Of a stretch of DNA of 32,658 nt, positions 17,396 to 26,004 are shown one piece after another; position 1 is the first letter of the stretch, and every line of letters starts with the position of its first letter. Made by a program: the position numbers and the translations under genes. The notes below the pieces were generated by a model, which was not told where the DNA came from, did no database searches, and saw nothing but the letters and a program-made list of their open reading frames with translations. Origin of the DNA: Paraglaciecola mesophila KMM 241 (GTDB lineage Bacteria > Pseudomonadota > Gammaproteobacteria > Enterobacterales > Alteromonadaceae). The stretch is from positions 1 through 32,658 of the forward strand of contig NZ_BAEP01000050.1 in the NCBI RefSeq assembly GCF_000315015.1, in the 5' to 3' direction.

Positions 17396-18985
17396 ATGAA
17401 TAATCAAGTTAGGCATGTATTCTTTTGCGCAATCGTAGTGGCATTCGGAGGATTCATTTTTGGTTTAGATGCCGCGCTTATCTCAGGCACGGTGCGCTTT
17501 ATTTCCGCCGAATTTGCCCTGTCAGACTTGCAAATCGGTGCGGTAGTCAGTGCGCCCGGTTTCGGTGTTTTATTTGCGTTACTCATTACCGGCTATATCT
17601 GCGATAAGTACGGTCGTCGTCAGGCGTTACTCATTATTTCTGCCTTATACATATTGTCTGCGGTCGCATCTGTAGGCGCTATGTCTTTTGAGATGTTGGT
17701 TACGGCTCGTTTTGTGGGCGGCCTAGCGTTCACGTCCCTGTCAGTAGCGGCTATGTATATCGGTGAAATCGCTCCGCCAAAGCTACGCGGTAAATTGGTT
17801 GCCATGATCCAGATAAACATCGTTATCGGTCTCTCAGCGGCTTACTTTGCCAACTACATGATATTACAAGTATCACAATTAGACTCACAGTGGGTAATGT
17901 CTCTTGGCTTGAATACCCATACTTGGCGCTGGATGCTCGGCATTGAAATTATCCCAGCCATCCTATGGCTATTTTTACTTATTTTGATCCCAAGAAGCCC
18001 CCGCTGGTTGGTCATGAACAATCGCATGGATGAAGCAAAGCGCGTGCTGCATCAGTTTTTGAGTAACGAAGAAGTTGAAAAGGAACTGGTTCAAATTCAG
18101 CACAGCGTTGATTTAGGCGATAAGCACGCTTTATCCACCACAGAAGCGATAAAAGCCATGTTCGGCAGCAAAATGCGCAAAGCCGCATTGATCGGTTTAA
18201 CCATGGGCGTGGTGCAGCAAATTACCGGAATTAACGCGATCATGTTTTACGCCCCTACCGTATTCGAACAAGTCGGTTTAGGGACAAATGCGGCGTTTTT
18301 TCAAGCGCTGATCGTCGGGTTAGTTAGTGTCCTATTCACCATAGCAGCAGTGTTGTTGGTCGATAGATTAGGCCGTCGTCCGCTGGTGATCTATGGACTT
18401 GGGGCGGGCACTACTAGCCTATTTATGTGTCACTACGCTTTCAGTCAGGCCACTTATATCCTTACCCCAGAGCAGATTAACACTTTTGCCACTGAGCATG
18501 GCCTAGCCAGCATGCACAATATGGTTGCCAGCGCATTTTCATCTGACATTGAATTTAAGAATATGCTGCAGTCGGTTATTGGTATTGAAGAATTTAGACG
18601 CCATGAAGGCCAACTAATGCAAATGGCGACTAACGTAAATGCAAACATGATTTTACTTGGTGTTATGGGTTATATAGCGGCTTTTCACTTCTCTATTGGG
18701 CCGGTGATGTGGGTGCTATTTTCAGAGATATTCCCAATCGCAATTCGTGGTACTGCCATCCCTATGTTTGCATTGCTTGCAAGTATCGTGAGTTATTTAG
18801 TACAACAGTTCTTCCCATGGCAACTAAGCCACATGGGGGCTAGTGATATCTTCTTATTTTACGCAATAAGTGGTGCCATAGGTTTCGTGATCTTGTTTAA
18901 GATCATGCCAGAAACCAAAAATAAAACGATTGAAGAAATTGAACTCGATTTAGACAGCACAAAAAATAAAGTGAGCGTGGCCTAA
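17396..18985 (+). CDS. Sugar porter (MFS) transporter of the agar locus
   Basis: A 529-residue major facilitator of the sugar porter family, a proton-coupled or facilitated sugar importer in the inner membrane. Twelve membrane segments are inferred. Signatures present include [10 protein letters not shown] (loop 2-3), IPRSPRWLV (198-206), [14 protein letters not shown] (274-287), [12 protein letters not shown] (323-334) and [12 protein letters not shown] near the C-terminus. Residues about 352-415 form a hydrophilic insertion between segments 9 and 10, longer than in typical members. It is the first gene of an operon: one base separates it from the kinase. With GH117 downstream and lacking a signal peptide, the likely substrate is neoagarobiose or its component sugars. 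Confidence 0.92.
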   Translation: MNNQVRHVFFCAIVVAFGGFIFGLDAALISGTVRFISAEFALSDLQIGAVVSAPGFGVLFALLITGYICDKYGRRQALLIISALYILSAVASVGAMSFEMLVTARFVGGLAFTSLSVAAMYIGEIAPPKLRGKLVAMIQINIVIGLSAAYFANYMILQVSQLDSQWVMSLGLNTHTWRWMLGIEIIPAILWLFLLILIPRSPRWLVMNNRMDEAKRVLHQFLSNEEVEKELVQIQHSVDLGDKHALSTTEAIKAMFGSKMRKAALIGLTMGVVQQITGINAIMFYAPTVFEQVGLGTNAAFFQALIVGLVSVLFTIAAVLLVDRLGRRPLVIYGLGAGTTSLFMCHYAFSQATYILTPEQINTFATEHGLASMHNMVASAFSSDIEFKNMLQSVIGIEEFRRHEGQLMQMATNVNANMILLGVMGYIAAFHFSIGPVMWVLFSEIFPIAIRGTAIPMFALLASIVSYLVQQFFPWQLSHMGASDIFLFYAISGAIGFVILFKIMPETKNKTIEEIELDLDSTKNKVSVA

Positions 18986-18986
18986 T

Positions 18987-19943
18987 ATGCGTAACTCTAC
19001 ATTTATCGCGATAGGCGAATGCATGGTCGAGCTGAGTTTTACCGCTCATAATAAACTGCAGCACTCGTTTGCCGGTGATACCTATAACTCTCTGGTTTAC
19101 GCTAAGCGTTGGCACAATGAATTAGACTGCTATTTTCTATCTGGTATTGGCGAAGACAGCTTTAGCAACTTGATGACAGAGCACTGGCAACAACACGGTA
19201 TCAGCGATGAGTTAGCTCTTACCTCTGGAAACCACAACGTCGGCATATACGCGATTAAGAATGACACCAATGGAGAGCGCCATTTCGATTATTGGCGCAA
19301 AGAGTCTGCGGCAACACAACTCATGTCGCTTATTGAAAAACATGGCAGTGAACCACACTGGCCACATTTTGATCTGGTTTATTTCAGCGGTATATCCCTA
19401 GGGATTTTATCTGATGACGATAAAGCACGCTTTATCAATCTAGTCACTCGACTCAAAGCAAAAGGCAGTAAAATAGCTTTTGATCCCAACTACCGTCCTA
19501 AAATGTGGGTGAACAAAGCGCATGCTATCCAATGGCTTGAAGCTGCATACACAGTCAGTGACATAGTACTACCAGGCACCGAGGATCATCAGGATCTATT
19601 AGGGCATGCATCTGTCACCGAGATTGTGGATTACTGTAAGAAGTACGAAGTGAGTGAGTTGGTCGTCAAAGCCGGCAAACAGGGTGTTTACGCTTTTGAT
19701 TTTGGCCAAGCCGTATGTCATGTGCCTTTCACTCCTGCAAAAGTGCAGCGCGACACGACCGCCGCAGGAGACTCTTTTGCCGGGGTTTACTTAGCATGCA
19801 GAATGGCAAACAAAGATGTTCAATCAGCTATTGAGCAAGCATCAGGGGCCGCAGGCCTTGTTGTGCAACACCAGGGTGCCATAGTTGAACACGCTATTTT
19901 CGATGCATTTCGTCAACGTTTAGCCGATCACACTGTTGCGTGA
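18987..19943 (+). CDS. PfkB-family 2-keto-3-deoxy-sugar kinase
   Basis: A 318-residue ribokinase/PfkB-family sugar kinase, closest in features to 2-keto-3-deoxygluconate kinase (KdgK). It has an N-terminal substrate region ([15 protein letters not shown], about 28-42), [10 protein letters not shown] (165-174) as in KDG kinases, and the C-terminal PfkB signature [11 protein letters not shown] with catalytic Asp262. In agar catabolism 3,6-anhydro-L-galactose is converted to a 2-keto-3-deoxy sugar, which such a kinase phosphorylates before aldol cleavage. That step fits the neighbouring GH117. Whether the substrate is keto-deoxygluconate or keto-deoxygalactonate cannot be told. It begins one base after the porter stop, indicating translational coupling. 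Confidence 0.87.
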   Translation: MRNSTFIAIGECMVELSFTAHNKLQHSFAGDTYNSLVYAKRWHNELDCYFLSGIGEDSFSNLMTEHWQQHGISDELALTSGNHNVGIYAIKNDTNGERHFDYWRKESAATQLMSLIEKHGSEPHWPHFDLVYFSGISLGILSDDDKARFINLVTRLKAKGSKIAFDPNYRPKMWVNKAHAIQWLEAAYTVSDIVLPGTEDHQDLLGHASVTEIVDYCKKYEVSELVVKAGKQGVYAFDFGQAVCHVPFTPAKVQRDTTAAGDSFAGVYLACRMANKDVQSAIEQASGAAGLVVQHQGAIVEHAIFDAFRQRLADHTVA

Positions 19944-19981
19944 ATTGGTATCGCATCTAACTGATATTAAGAGGAAATAAC

Positions 19982-21067
19982 ATGACTCAGGCCAATCAAA
20001 AACAAAGCCTAGCCACCAAGCGCGCTATCGAGCGCGGTTACGATTCAAAGAACGCTGACTGGATGATCGAATTTGAAGTCAGCCCGCTAAAAGGTGACTT
20101 TGCCTTTGAAGAAGGGGTGATACGTCGCGACCCAACTTCTGTGATATCAGTAGATGGTGTATACCATTGTTGGTATACCAAAGGCAGCGGCGAAACCGTT
20201 GGTTTTGGTAGCAGTAACCCAGAAGATAAAGTGTTCCCGTGGGATTTAACGGAAGTTTGGCACGCCACGTCAAATGATGGTGAAACATGGCAAGAGCAAG
20301 GCCCTGCTATCACCCGCGGTGCACCTGGTGCGTTTGACGACCGTGCGGTATTCACCCCTGAAGTCCTCGCCCATGATGGTAAATACTATTTGGTCTATCA
20401 AACCGTGCAATATCCTTATACCAATCGACAAATAGAACAAATTGCCATTGCCCATGCCGACTCCCCTTTTGGCCCTTGGACAAAATCAACCGCGCCTATT
20501 TTGAGTCCCTCCATGGACGGCGAATGGCGCGGCGATGAAGACAACCGTTTCCACGTTCATTTAAAAGGCAGCTTCGATAGCCATAAAGTGCATGACCCTT
20601 GTTTACTAGTGTTTAATGGCAAATTTCACCTGTATTACAAAGGCGAGACCATGGGTGAAGAAATGAACTTTGGTGGGCGCGAAATCAAGCATGGTGTGGC
20701 TATAGCCGACGACATTTTAGGGCCTTATCGTAAATCAGAATACAATCCCATTTCTAACAGTGGTCACGAAGTGGTGGTGTGGAATTACCAAGGCGGCGTT
20801 GCAAGCTTATTAACCACTGATGGGCCAGAAAAGAACACGATTCAATTTGCCCCTGACGGCATTAATTTTGATATTAAGGCCCATATCAAAGGGGCGCCAG
20901 AAGCGATTGGCCTTTACCGCCCTAGCGAAACACAAGACCCCCCTGCCCCGGGTTTATATTGGGGTTTGTGTCATAAATACGATAGCAGTTGGAATTGGAA
21001 CTACATTTGCCGTTATCGTTTAAAGAAACAAGTCTTGGACGCAGGTACGTTTCAAAACAGTAATTAG
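19982..21067 (+). CDS. GH117 alpha-1,3-(3,6-anhydro)-L-galactosidase (neoagarobiose hydrolase)
   Basis: A 361-residue GH117 exo-enzyme that should split neoagarobiose into D-galactose and 3,6-anhydro-L-galactose. It is a five-bladed propeller without signal peptide, so cytoplasmic. Three acidic residues fall at conserved places: Asp50 in VIRRDPTSV, Asp205 in KVHDPCLLV and Glu263 in [10 protein letters not shown] (His262 adjacent). Their spacing equals that of the catalytic triad I recall for Zobellia Zg4663 (97, 252, 310), a constant offset of 47. AAGAGG lies before the ATG, 38 bases after the kinase. The N-terminal helix [16 protein letters not shown] matches the dimer-swapping segment of the family. 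It gives this region its agar-degrading identity. Confidence 0.94.
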   Translation: MTQANQKQSLATKRAIERGYDSKNADWMIEFEVSPLKGDFAFEEGVIRRDPTSVISVDGVYHCWYTKGSGETVGFGSSNPEDKVFPWDLTEVWHATSNDGETWQEQGPAITRGAPGAFDDRAVFTPEVLAHDGKYYLVYQTVQYPYTNRQIEQIAIAHADSPFGPWTKSTAPILSPSMDGEWRGDEDNRFHVHLKGSFDSHKVHDPCLLVFNGKFHLYYKGETMGEEMNFGGREIKHGVAIADDILGPYRKSEYNPISNSGHEVVVWNYQGGVASLLTTDGPEKNTIQFAPDGINFDIKAHIKGAPEAIGLYRPSETQDPPAPGLYWGLCHKYDSSWNWNYICRYRLKKQVLDAGTFQNSN

Positions 21068-21128
21068 CGAAGTAGTAAAAGTGGATATCCAAGCAAACGA
21101 TTGCGTATAAAAGTAAGAGGATGAACCC

Positions 21129-21398
21129 ATGTACAAAAGCAGCCAATTAATCGATATGTTGAGACAAAAGTACAGACTTCGCTCTGATAACACTGTGGCT
21201 AAAAAGCTCGGTGTATCACGCTCTGCGGTGAGCCGTTACCGCAATCAAACTGGCTCTATCGATGATAGGCTGGCGGTAGAAATAGCTGAAATGCTCGCCC
21301 TTGACCCGTTTGAAGTTATTGCATCTATGCGCTGTGAGCGCGCAGCGCGTAACAACAGCCCGACAGACATCAATTTTTGGCGTAAATACGCAGCTTAA
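21129..21398 (+). CDS. Small helix-turn-helix protein (DUF3693-like)
   Basis: An 89-residue protein with an N-terminal Cro/XRE-like helix-turn-helix (about 20-62: TVAKKLGVSRSAVSRYRNQ, then DDRLAVEIAEMLALDP) and a short C-terminal tail with NFWRKYA. The combination resembles the DUF3693 'phage-related' small DNA-binding proteins. AGAGG precedes the ATG, which is 61 bases after the GH117 stop on the same strand, so it may be co-transcribed with the agar operon. It could be a regulator of this operon or an unrelated mobile-element remnant; nothing else phage-like is nearby. Confidence 0.8.
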   Translation: MYKSSQLIDMLRQKYRLRSDNTVAKKLGVSRSAVSRYRNQTGSIDDRLAVEIAEMLALDPFEVIASMRCERAARNNSPTDINFWRKYAA

Positions 21399-21888
21399 AC
21401 AACACGTTTAGGCGGCGGTATTTTGTTACCCAAAAGCGATTATTTCGAAAAAGTCACCTTATAGTCAGTACACTATCCTGCTTTTTAAAGCGCCTACCTA
21501 AAGTGTGGCGTCTGCGTCTCTAGAAACTCATAAACTGAGTGACGATAAGCGTGTCGTCACCACTCATTTATTACCTGACGCTAATCATATAAGGGTAAAT
21601 ACAAGGCGTTTTACGCAAACACTTAGTCGCACTGAGCACAGATATCGGAGCATTTACTTACCGAACGACAAAGGACAGAAATAAGCCATTTAGTGAACGA
21701 GCTTAGTGAAACGTGAAAAATAAGGTTTAACGGACAAGTTACCTAGCTGCACACTTCACTATATCGAGCACTCTTGAACCTTATATAGAGCAGTCCTGAG
21801 CCTAAAACTGATCTACTAGTAACGCATTGACTGATAAAACCCTGACTGGCCAAGCGCCTAGCGTTCAATTACTTTGTAGTCAAGCTTG
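21399..21888. other. 490-base intergenic region without recognised gene
   Basis: This gap separates the rightward HTH gene from the leftward NHL-propeller gene, so both end here. I found no supported coding frame. An imperfect hairpin (gtgacga 21539-21545, tcgtcac 21554-21560) is present but lacks a following T run, so a terminator is not claimed. Confidence 0.6.
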
Positions 21889-23016
21889 CTATATCCTCTC
21901 TAACTTCATAGGGTAACTTTGGTTGGCATTCCACTGGCCAACGTACAGATTGCCGTCATCATCCACGCATAAGCCATGACAATGATTAAACACATCCCAT
22001 GTACTTTGCATGGGCTGCAACTGACCATTAATATACTCCGGCGCTGTGCCGCCAAGATTCGCCACCACACGATTGTCTTTATCAAACACGCTGATAAAGC
22101 CCGAATCGTCTTGGTTTTTACCGTCAATATGTGACCAACATACCGGCGCGTAAAAATGCTCGCCTTTAAATATAGGGCCACCAATATAAGCACCGTTTGC
22201 ATCGATAGTGCCTAAATACTCGCCACTTAAGGTAAAGCGTTTTAAGCATTGTGCCCCTCTTGAGCTAACGATCAACTCAGGTATGTTTGTGCGTTTATCT
22301 ATGCCTATACCATGGGTATTCGATAGATTGTAGTTTGCATCGATATTGTCGTGTCCGCCCCAACTGCGAATAAAACGCCCTTGGCTATCGTACTGGAGTA
22401 TGTAATCAGAGCCATAGCCATCAGTAACGTATAAATCGCCATTATCACCAATAGCAATATCCGTTGGCCTAAAGGGTTGATCAGGTCGATAAACGCCGTA
22501 GGTTTGAGGGTGACCAATACTGAATATGAGTCGCCCTGACATGTCTAGCTTAGCGATAAACCCTGATTACGCCACAACGCGATTAAAGGGTGAATCCCAT
22601 GCTTCAGTAGAGTGACCATCCCATAAGCGGTTTCTCACCCAGCCGCTATCAACGAGATACATAAAGTCCTCACCATTCTCATTGACTATTTTAACACTGT
22701 GGCCACCTGGCATATGTGTACTAAAGGTATCGAGCAATTTGCCATCGCGATTGTAAATCACGATATTATTGCGTGGATAGTCAGTTATCATCACCACCCG
22801 CCCTTTGACATCAATATCTAATGCGTGGCAGTTTTCAACCGGTGTCTGGCTATTATCAAGTCGCCCCCAATACGCATTAACTCGATACCTAAACTGCCCT
22901 TGACCCACTGTCATTCCATGAGGGTCGCGCTTGGATTTCGGCAACACCCAACCTGATTGTAACGTGTCAGCTTGCAGGTTTTTCTGAATGGACTTTTCAT
23001 TTTCTATTGCAGTCAT
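21889..23016 (-). pseudogene. NHL beta-propeller, PAL-lyase-like, interrupted by in-frame TAA
   Basis: A six-bladed NHL-repeat propeller of 375 codons, broken by a TAA at 22569-22567 (codon 150). The downstream 225 codons stay in the same frame (SGFIAKLDMSGRLIF), so this is a nonsense codon, not a frameshift. Repeats of the type DGNLYVxDxxN recur (GDLYVTDGYG, GNLYVGQWN). Histidines at equivalent blade positions, His64 (CHALDID), His106 (GGHSVKI), His235 (THGIGID) and His347 (CHGLCVD), resemble the metal-binding core of peptidyl-alpha-hydroxyglycine lyase (PAL). No signal peptide is seen. Its start overlaps the dioxygenase end by 20 bases, so the two are translationally coupled. A lyase or lactonase role is inferred only. 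Re-initiation at the ATG at 22542 might yield a partial protein. Confidence 0.85.
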
Positions 23017-23800
23017 TTACGACTGCCTCAGCATCTTCAGTTTCCTGCCAATTGATAATAGCGTCATCAGCGACAGGGCTAAACGGATAGAATTTAGCTT
23101 CATTTTCAACAAATGATTGGTTACTGATGGCGTTATAAGCGCAAATCATCGACCAACGAGGCTCTGCTGCACGATTCTGATTTGATTTGTGCAACAAGTT
23201 ACAATGGAAAAACAAGACATCACCAGGTTCAAGCTCTACATTCACTAACTCATGAAACTTCATTGCTTCTTCAACAAAGTCGAGGGCAGCCCCTTTTTGG
23301 TCGCCAGTTTTATTGTGATCTAACCGGCCTAAATGGTGTGAGCCCTTTAAAACCTGTAAACAGCCGTTCTCAACCGTTGCGTGGTTAATGGCGACCATGC
23401 AACTGATGGCTTTTGGATAAAGCATATTATTGTCACGGTGCCAATAACCAAAATCTTGATGCCATTCCCAAGCACCGCCTACAAACGGCTCTTTCATCAT
23501 AATTTTAGTGCTAGTGTGGTAAATTGGCTCACCGATAAGGGTTTCACACACGTCAGATAGACGACGACTACGTGAAAACATACTGTATAAGTCGTTACCG
23601 GTTTCTTGCCACAAACAGACTTTACTAACCGCACCCCCTGCGTCTTTCTTGTGCCATGCACGATCATTTAACGAATCATCGTTAAACGCTTTTTCTTGCA
23701 AACGATCTATTTCCTCAAGGCTGTAGTAACCGCGAGCGATGACGTAACCATTGCAATTAAAGTCAGCAATTTGTTGCTCAGTTAAAGTGATGTTACTCAT
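22997..23800 (-). CDS. Phytanoyl-CoA dioxygenase (PhyH) family Fe(II)/2-oxoglutarate oxygenase
   Basis: A 267-residue cytoplasmic non-heme iron oxygenase. The facial triad is visible: His114 and Asp116 in WEWHQDFGYW and distal His204 in LLHKSNQN, with Arg215 (PRWSM) placed to bind 2-oxoglutarate. EPGDVLFFH and NGCLQVLKGSH are typical of the family. Such enzymes hydroxylate small molecules; the substrate is not predictable from sequence. Overlap with the NHL-propeller gene and an upstream site identical to the one before the agarase suggest a role in using an agar-derived or co-occurring compound. It is divergent from the IclR regulator, with 241 bases between. Confidence 0.9.
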   Translation of the reverse strand: MSNITLTEQQIADFNCNGYVIARGYYSLEEIDRLQEKAFNDDSLNDRAWHKKDAGGAVSKVCLWQETGNDLYSMFSRSRRLSDVCETLIGEPIYHTSTKIMMKEPFVGGAWEWHQDFGYWHRDNNMLYPKAISCMVAINHATVENGCLQVLKGSHHLGRLDHNKTGDQKGAALDFVEEAMKFHELVNVELEPGDVLFFHCNLLHKSNQNRAAEPRWSMICAYNAISNQSFVENEAKFYPFSPVADDAIINWQETEDAEAVVNDCNRK

Positions 23801-23830
23801 AATGTTGTCCTTTCGTTATTCAAACCAACC

Positions 23831-23846
23831 GTAAATTGTTAACAAT
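23831..23846. promoter_or_regulatory. Candidate operator upstream of the dioxygenase gene
   Basis: gtaaattgttaacaat is identical over 16 bases to 16993-17008 and contains the palindrome attgttaacaat (23835-23846). It lies 31-46 bases before the dioxygenase ATG, where a repressor would block transcription. Nearby, attcatat (23880-23887) and atatgaat (23905-23912) form a second, AT-rich inverted repeat that could serve the divergent IclR gene. Confidence 0.65.
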
Positions 23847-24041
23847 ATTGAGGTTGAATCATCAAAAACGCAAGTTTAAATTCATATAAAAATATAACAT
23901 TTAAATATGAATATTAATTTATTCTTGAATATCGATATGATGCTAGTCTGTTGTCACTGAAGTTTTTTACACACGCCTTCGCTAGGCAATGAGGCCATCA
24001 ATAGGTAAAATCAGTAATGAAAAATCACGGAGCAATATTCA

Positions 24042-24812
24042 TTGAGTGACAAGCCCACAACCAAATACGCGGTACCTGCCCTAGATAAGGGCTTAGACAT
24101 ACTAGAATATTTAGCCAGCCAAGAATTACCCCGCTCCCAGAGCGAAATAGCTCAAGGCTTAGGGCGTAGTCCGAATGAAATATTTCGAGTGTTGGTGGGC
24201 TTAGAAGCCAGAGGTTACTTATTGCGAGACGATGTATCAGGGCGATATCGTATCTCATTTAAACTATATAATTTATCACGCAGTATTTCGCCGATTGACC
24301 AAATGCGTCAATGTGCCCTACCTTACATGGAAGATCTTGCGGTTAAGATCGGCCAGTCATGTTATTTATGTATGTTGTATCAAAGCCAAACCATGGTGAT
24401 TATCCAAGCGCGTAGCCACAGTCCTGTGTTTCTGAATATTACCGAAGGGTCATTATTCTCAACACGCACCTCTACAGCGGGCAAGGTGCTGCTGGCTAAC
24501 AGCAATCCCTCAGTAAGAAAGATGTTACTCGAACACGACCCTGATTTTGCTAGCTTAAGCAAAAAACAACAGCAGGATTTACAAGTAGAACTTGCACGCA
24601 TCGAAACAGATGGTGTTTATGTGCAATCAAACATCTTAATTGATGGGGTAACCGATGTCGCTACGTTAATAGGCCAGCCCCAAGGAAAAGTTATCGCGTC
24701 ATTAGCGGTCTCTTCACTGAACAGCAAATTAGGTAAACAACTCGAACAAAACCGTTTGATCACGGAGCTAACCGATACCGCAAAAATCATCACTGAACAG
24801 TTAGGTTGTTAA
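24042..24812 (+). CDS. IclR-family transcriptional regulator
   Basis: A 256-residue regulator with an N-terminal winged helix-turn-helix (about 12-75: ALDKGLDILEYLASQELPRSQ, GRSPNEIFRVLVGLEARGYL) and a C-terminal IclR effector-binding domain (about 90-256, with GKVLLAN and DGVTDVATLI). IclR proteins control catabolic operons in response to small metabolites and usually regulate adjacent divergent genes, here the dioxygenase/propeller pair. The start is a TTG at 24042 with GGAG at 24029-24032; no in-frame ATG lies between it and the upstream stop. A ten-codon ATG frame (24017-24049) overlaps the start in another frame and might modulate translation. Confidence 0.92.
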   Translation: MSDKPTTKYAVPALDKGLDILEYLASQELPRSQSEIAQGLGRSPNEIFRVLVGLEARGYLLRDDVSGRYRISFKLYNLSRSISPIDQMRQCALPYMEDLAVKIGQSCYLCMLYQSQTMVIIQARSHSPVFLNITEGSLFSTRTSTAGKVLLANSNPSVRKMLLEHDPDFASLSKKQQQDLQVELARIETDGVYVQSNILIDGVTDVATLIGQPQGKVIASLAVSSLNSKLGKQLEQNRLITELTDTAKIITEQLGC

Positions 24813-24972
24813 CAAACAGACTAAGGCCCATCGTTCTGTCTTATTTTCCGTTGACTCAAAAACCAGTTTAGGTAATTACCGCAATAAGCTACGTACAATG
24901 CCGAATAGCGTATGACGGCCGGCCATAGCATGATTACCCTAGACTAAAACTCTTTTTAAAAGGGATCTTACT

Positions 24973-25755
24973 ATGAGCGCGAACAAACGATTAACCGAAT
25001 TGCAAGATAGCTATCACGCGATGATAGATAGTGTAGAAGAATTTGTAGTCAAAGAAGGTAAGACACTGCAGCAGGCTTTTCACGCAGCAGAGGAAAAGCT
25101 AGGCGAGAAAGCACAGATCAGCAAAGAAAAAATTCAACTAGCCAGCAAAGAATTAAAGGATCATTTACGCTTATGGGGTGAAGTTGTTGAGGGCGTAAGT
25201 GAGGCTTACAAGGACCAAATTAAATTCGATTTAGCTTATGTGAATAGCTCAGCTTGGAGCAAATTACAGAGTATTGCTAATGCGAGTACCGCAGAGTTAT
25301 TGGAATTCACCAATACCCTAAAAAACACAGCACAAGATGCAGTAACAGAAAACCATAAAGCGGCTCACCAAGAGCACAATTTATGGGGCTCTGAGCATGC
25401 GTTGTGGTTAGATGAAGTCGCATTTTGGAAAAAAGAACATGAGCAAGCAATAACCAAGCTTAAGGATATTGAGAAAGTCCTTGAACAACAGTCAAGCACA
25501 CTGAATCAGCATGTGAATGCTATTCAAGAACATGCAAAAAGTGATGACAAACACGAAAAAATAATGAAAGCAGCGGAGCAAGATCCAACCAGTAAAGTAT
25601 TCGAAGAAGCTGATTGTAAAGAGGTCCCTGTGCATCAACACGAACGGCAATTGCATGCGAAAACTGCCGAAGCGCATCATGCGCTAAAAACTCGTCACTT
25701 TAAGACCATGGCTATGATTAATATGCTTTATAAAGAAACCCATAAAGTAGACTAA
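24973..25755 (+). CDS. Histidine-rich helical protein of unknown function
   Basis: A 260-residue soluble, mostly helical protein with no signal peptide. The first ~115 residues (LRLWGEVVEGVSEAYKDQIKFDLAYV, SSAWSKLQS) faintly recall the N-terminal half of DUF1451/YbeL-type proteins, but the zinc-ribbon half is absent. Residues 125-260 instead hold 15 histidines, with a dense pattern at 127-157 (HKAAHQEH, GSEHALWLDEVAFWKKEHEQ). Histidines and glutamates at helical spacing suggest a metal-binding helical bundle, hemerythrin-like in style but not matching its motif. AAAAGGGATC precedes the ATG. It is monocistronic, and neighbours give no clue. No function is assigned. Confidence 0.85.
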   Translation: MSANKRLTELQDSYHAMIDSVEEFVVKEGKTLQQAFHAAEEKLGEKAQISKEKIQLASKELKDHLRLWGEVVEGVSEAYKDQIKFDLAYVNSSAWSKLQSIANASTAELLEFTNTLKNTAQDAVTENHKAAHQEHNLWGSEHALWLDEVAFWKKEHEQAITKLKDIEKVLEQQSSTLNQHVNAIQEHAKSDDKHEKIMKAAEQDPTSKVFEEADCKEVPVHQHERQLHAKTAEAHHALKTRHFKTMAMINMLYKETHKVD

Positions 25756-26004
25756 CCAATGTGCCTGAGGTAGCTATATATTTAACGGAAAAACGATTCA
25801 TCAGAACGTAAAATACAGGCTAAGCCGCAGTAGCTTATTCTATTCGCGCTATATCACGGCAGATGACGGCAGTGACCAACAGGATTTGCTCACTGTCTAT
25901 TTGATATTCACAGTGCGTTTTACACTAAGTTACAACACAAAAAATTTGTTTCCCCTAGTGTAAGTCAATCCTCATTTAAAACTCGTAAAGTTCTTTTTCC
26001 CTGA

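Noticed and set aside
21539-21560. Inverted repeat gtgacga/tcgtcac after the HTH gene
   Set aside because: Seven-pair stem without a T tract and 140 bases from the gene end; not enough for a terminator call.
22567-22569. Recoding of the propeller stop (selenocysteine or pyrrolysine)
   Set aside because: The codon is TAA; selenocysteine uses TGA and pyrrolysine TAG, and no recoding element was seen.
24806-24815. ttgttaacaa, matching the core of the candidate operator
   Set aside because: It overlaps the stop codon of the IclR gene with no promoter following within a sensible distance; probably chance, as it lacks the longer 16-base match.
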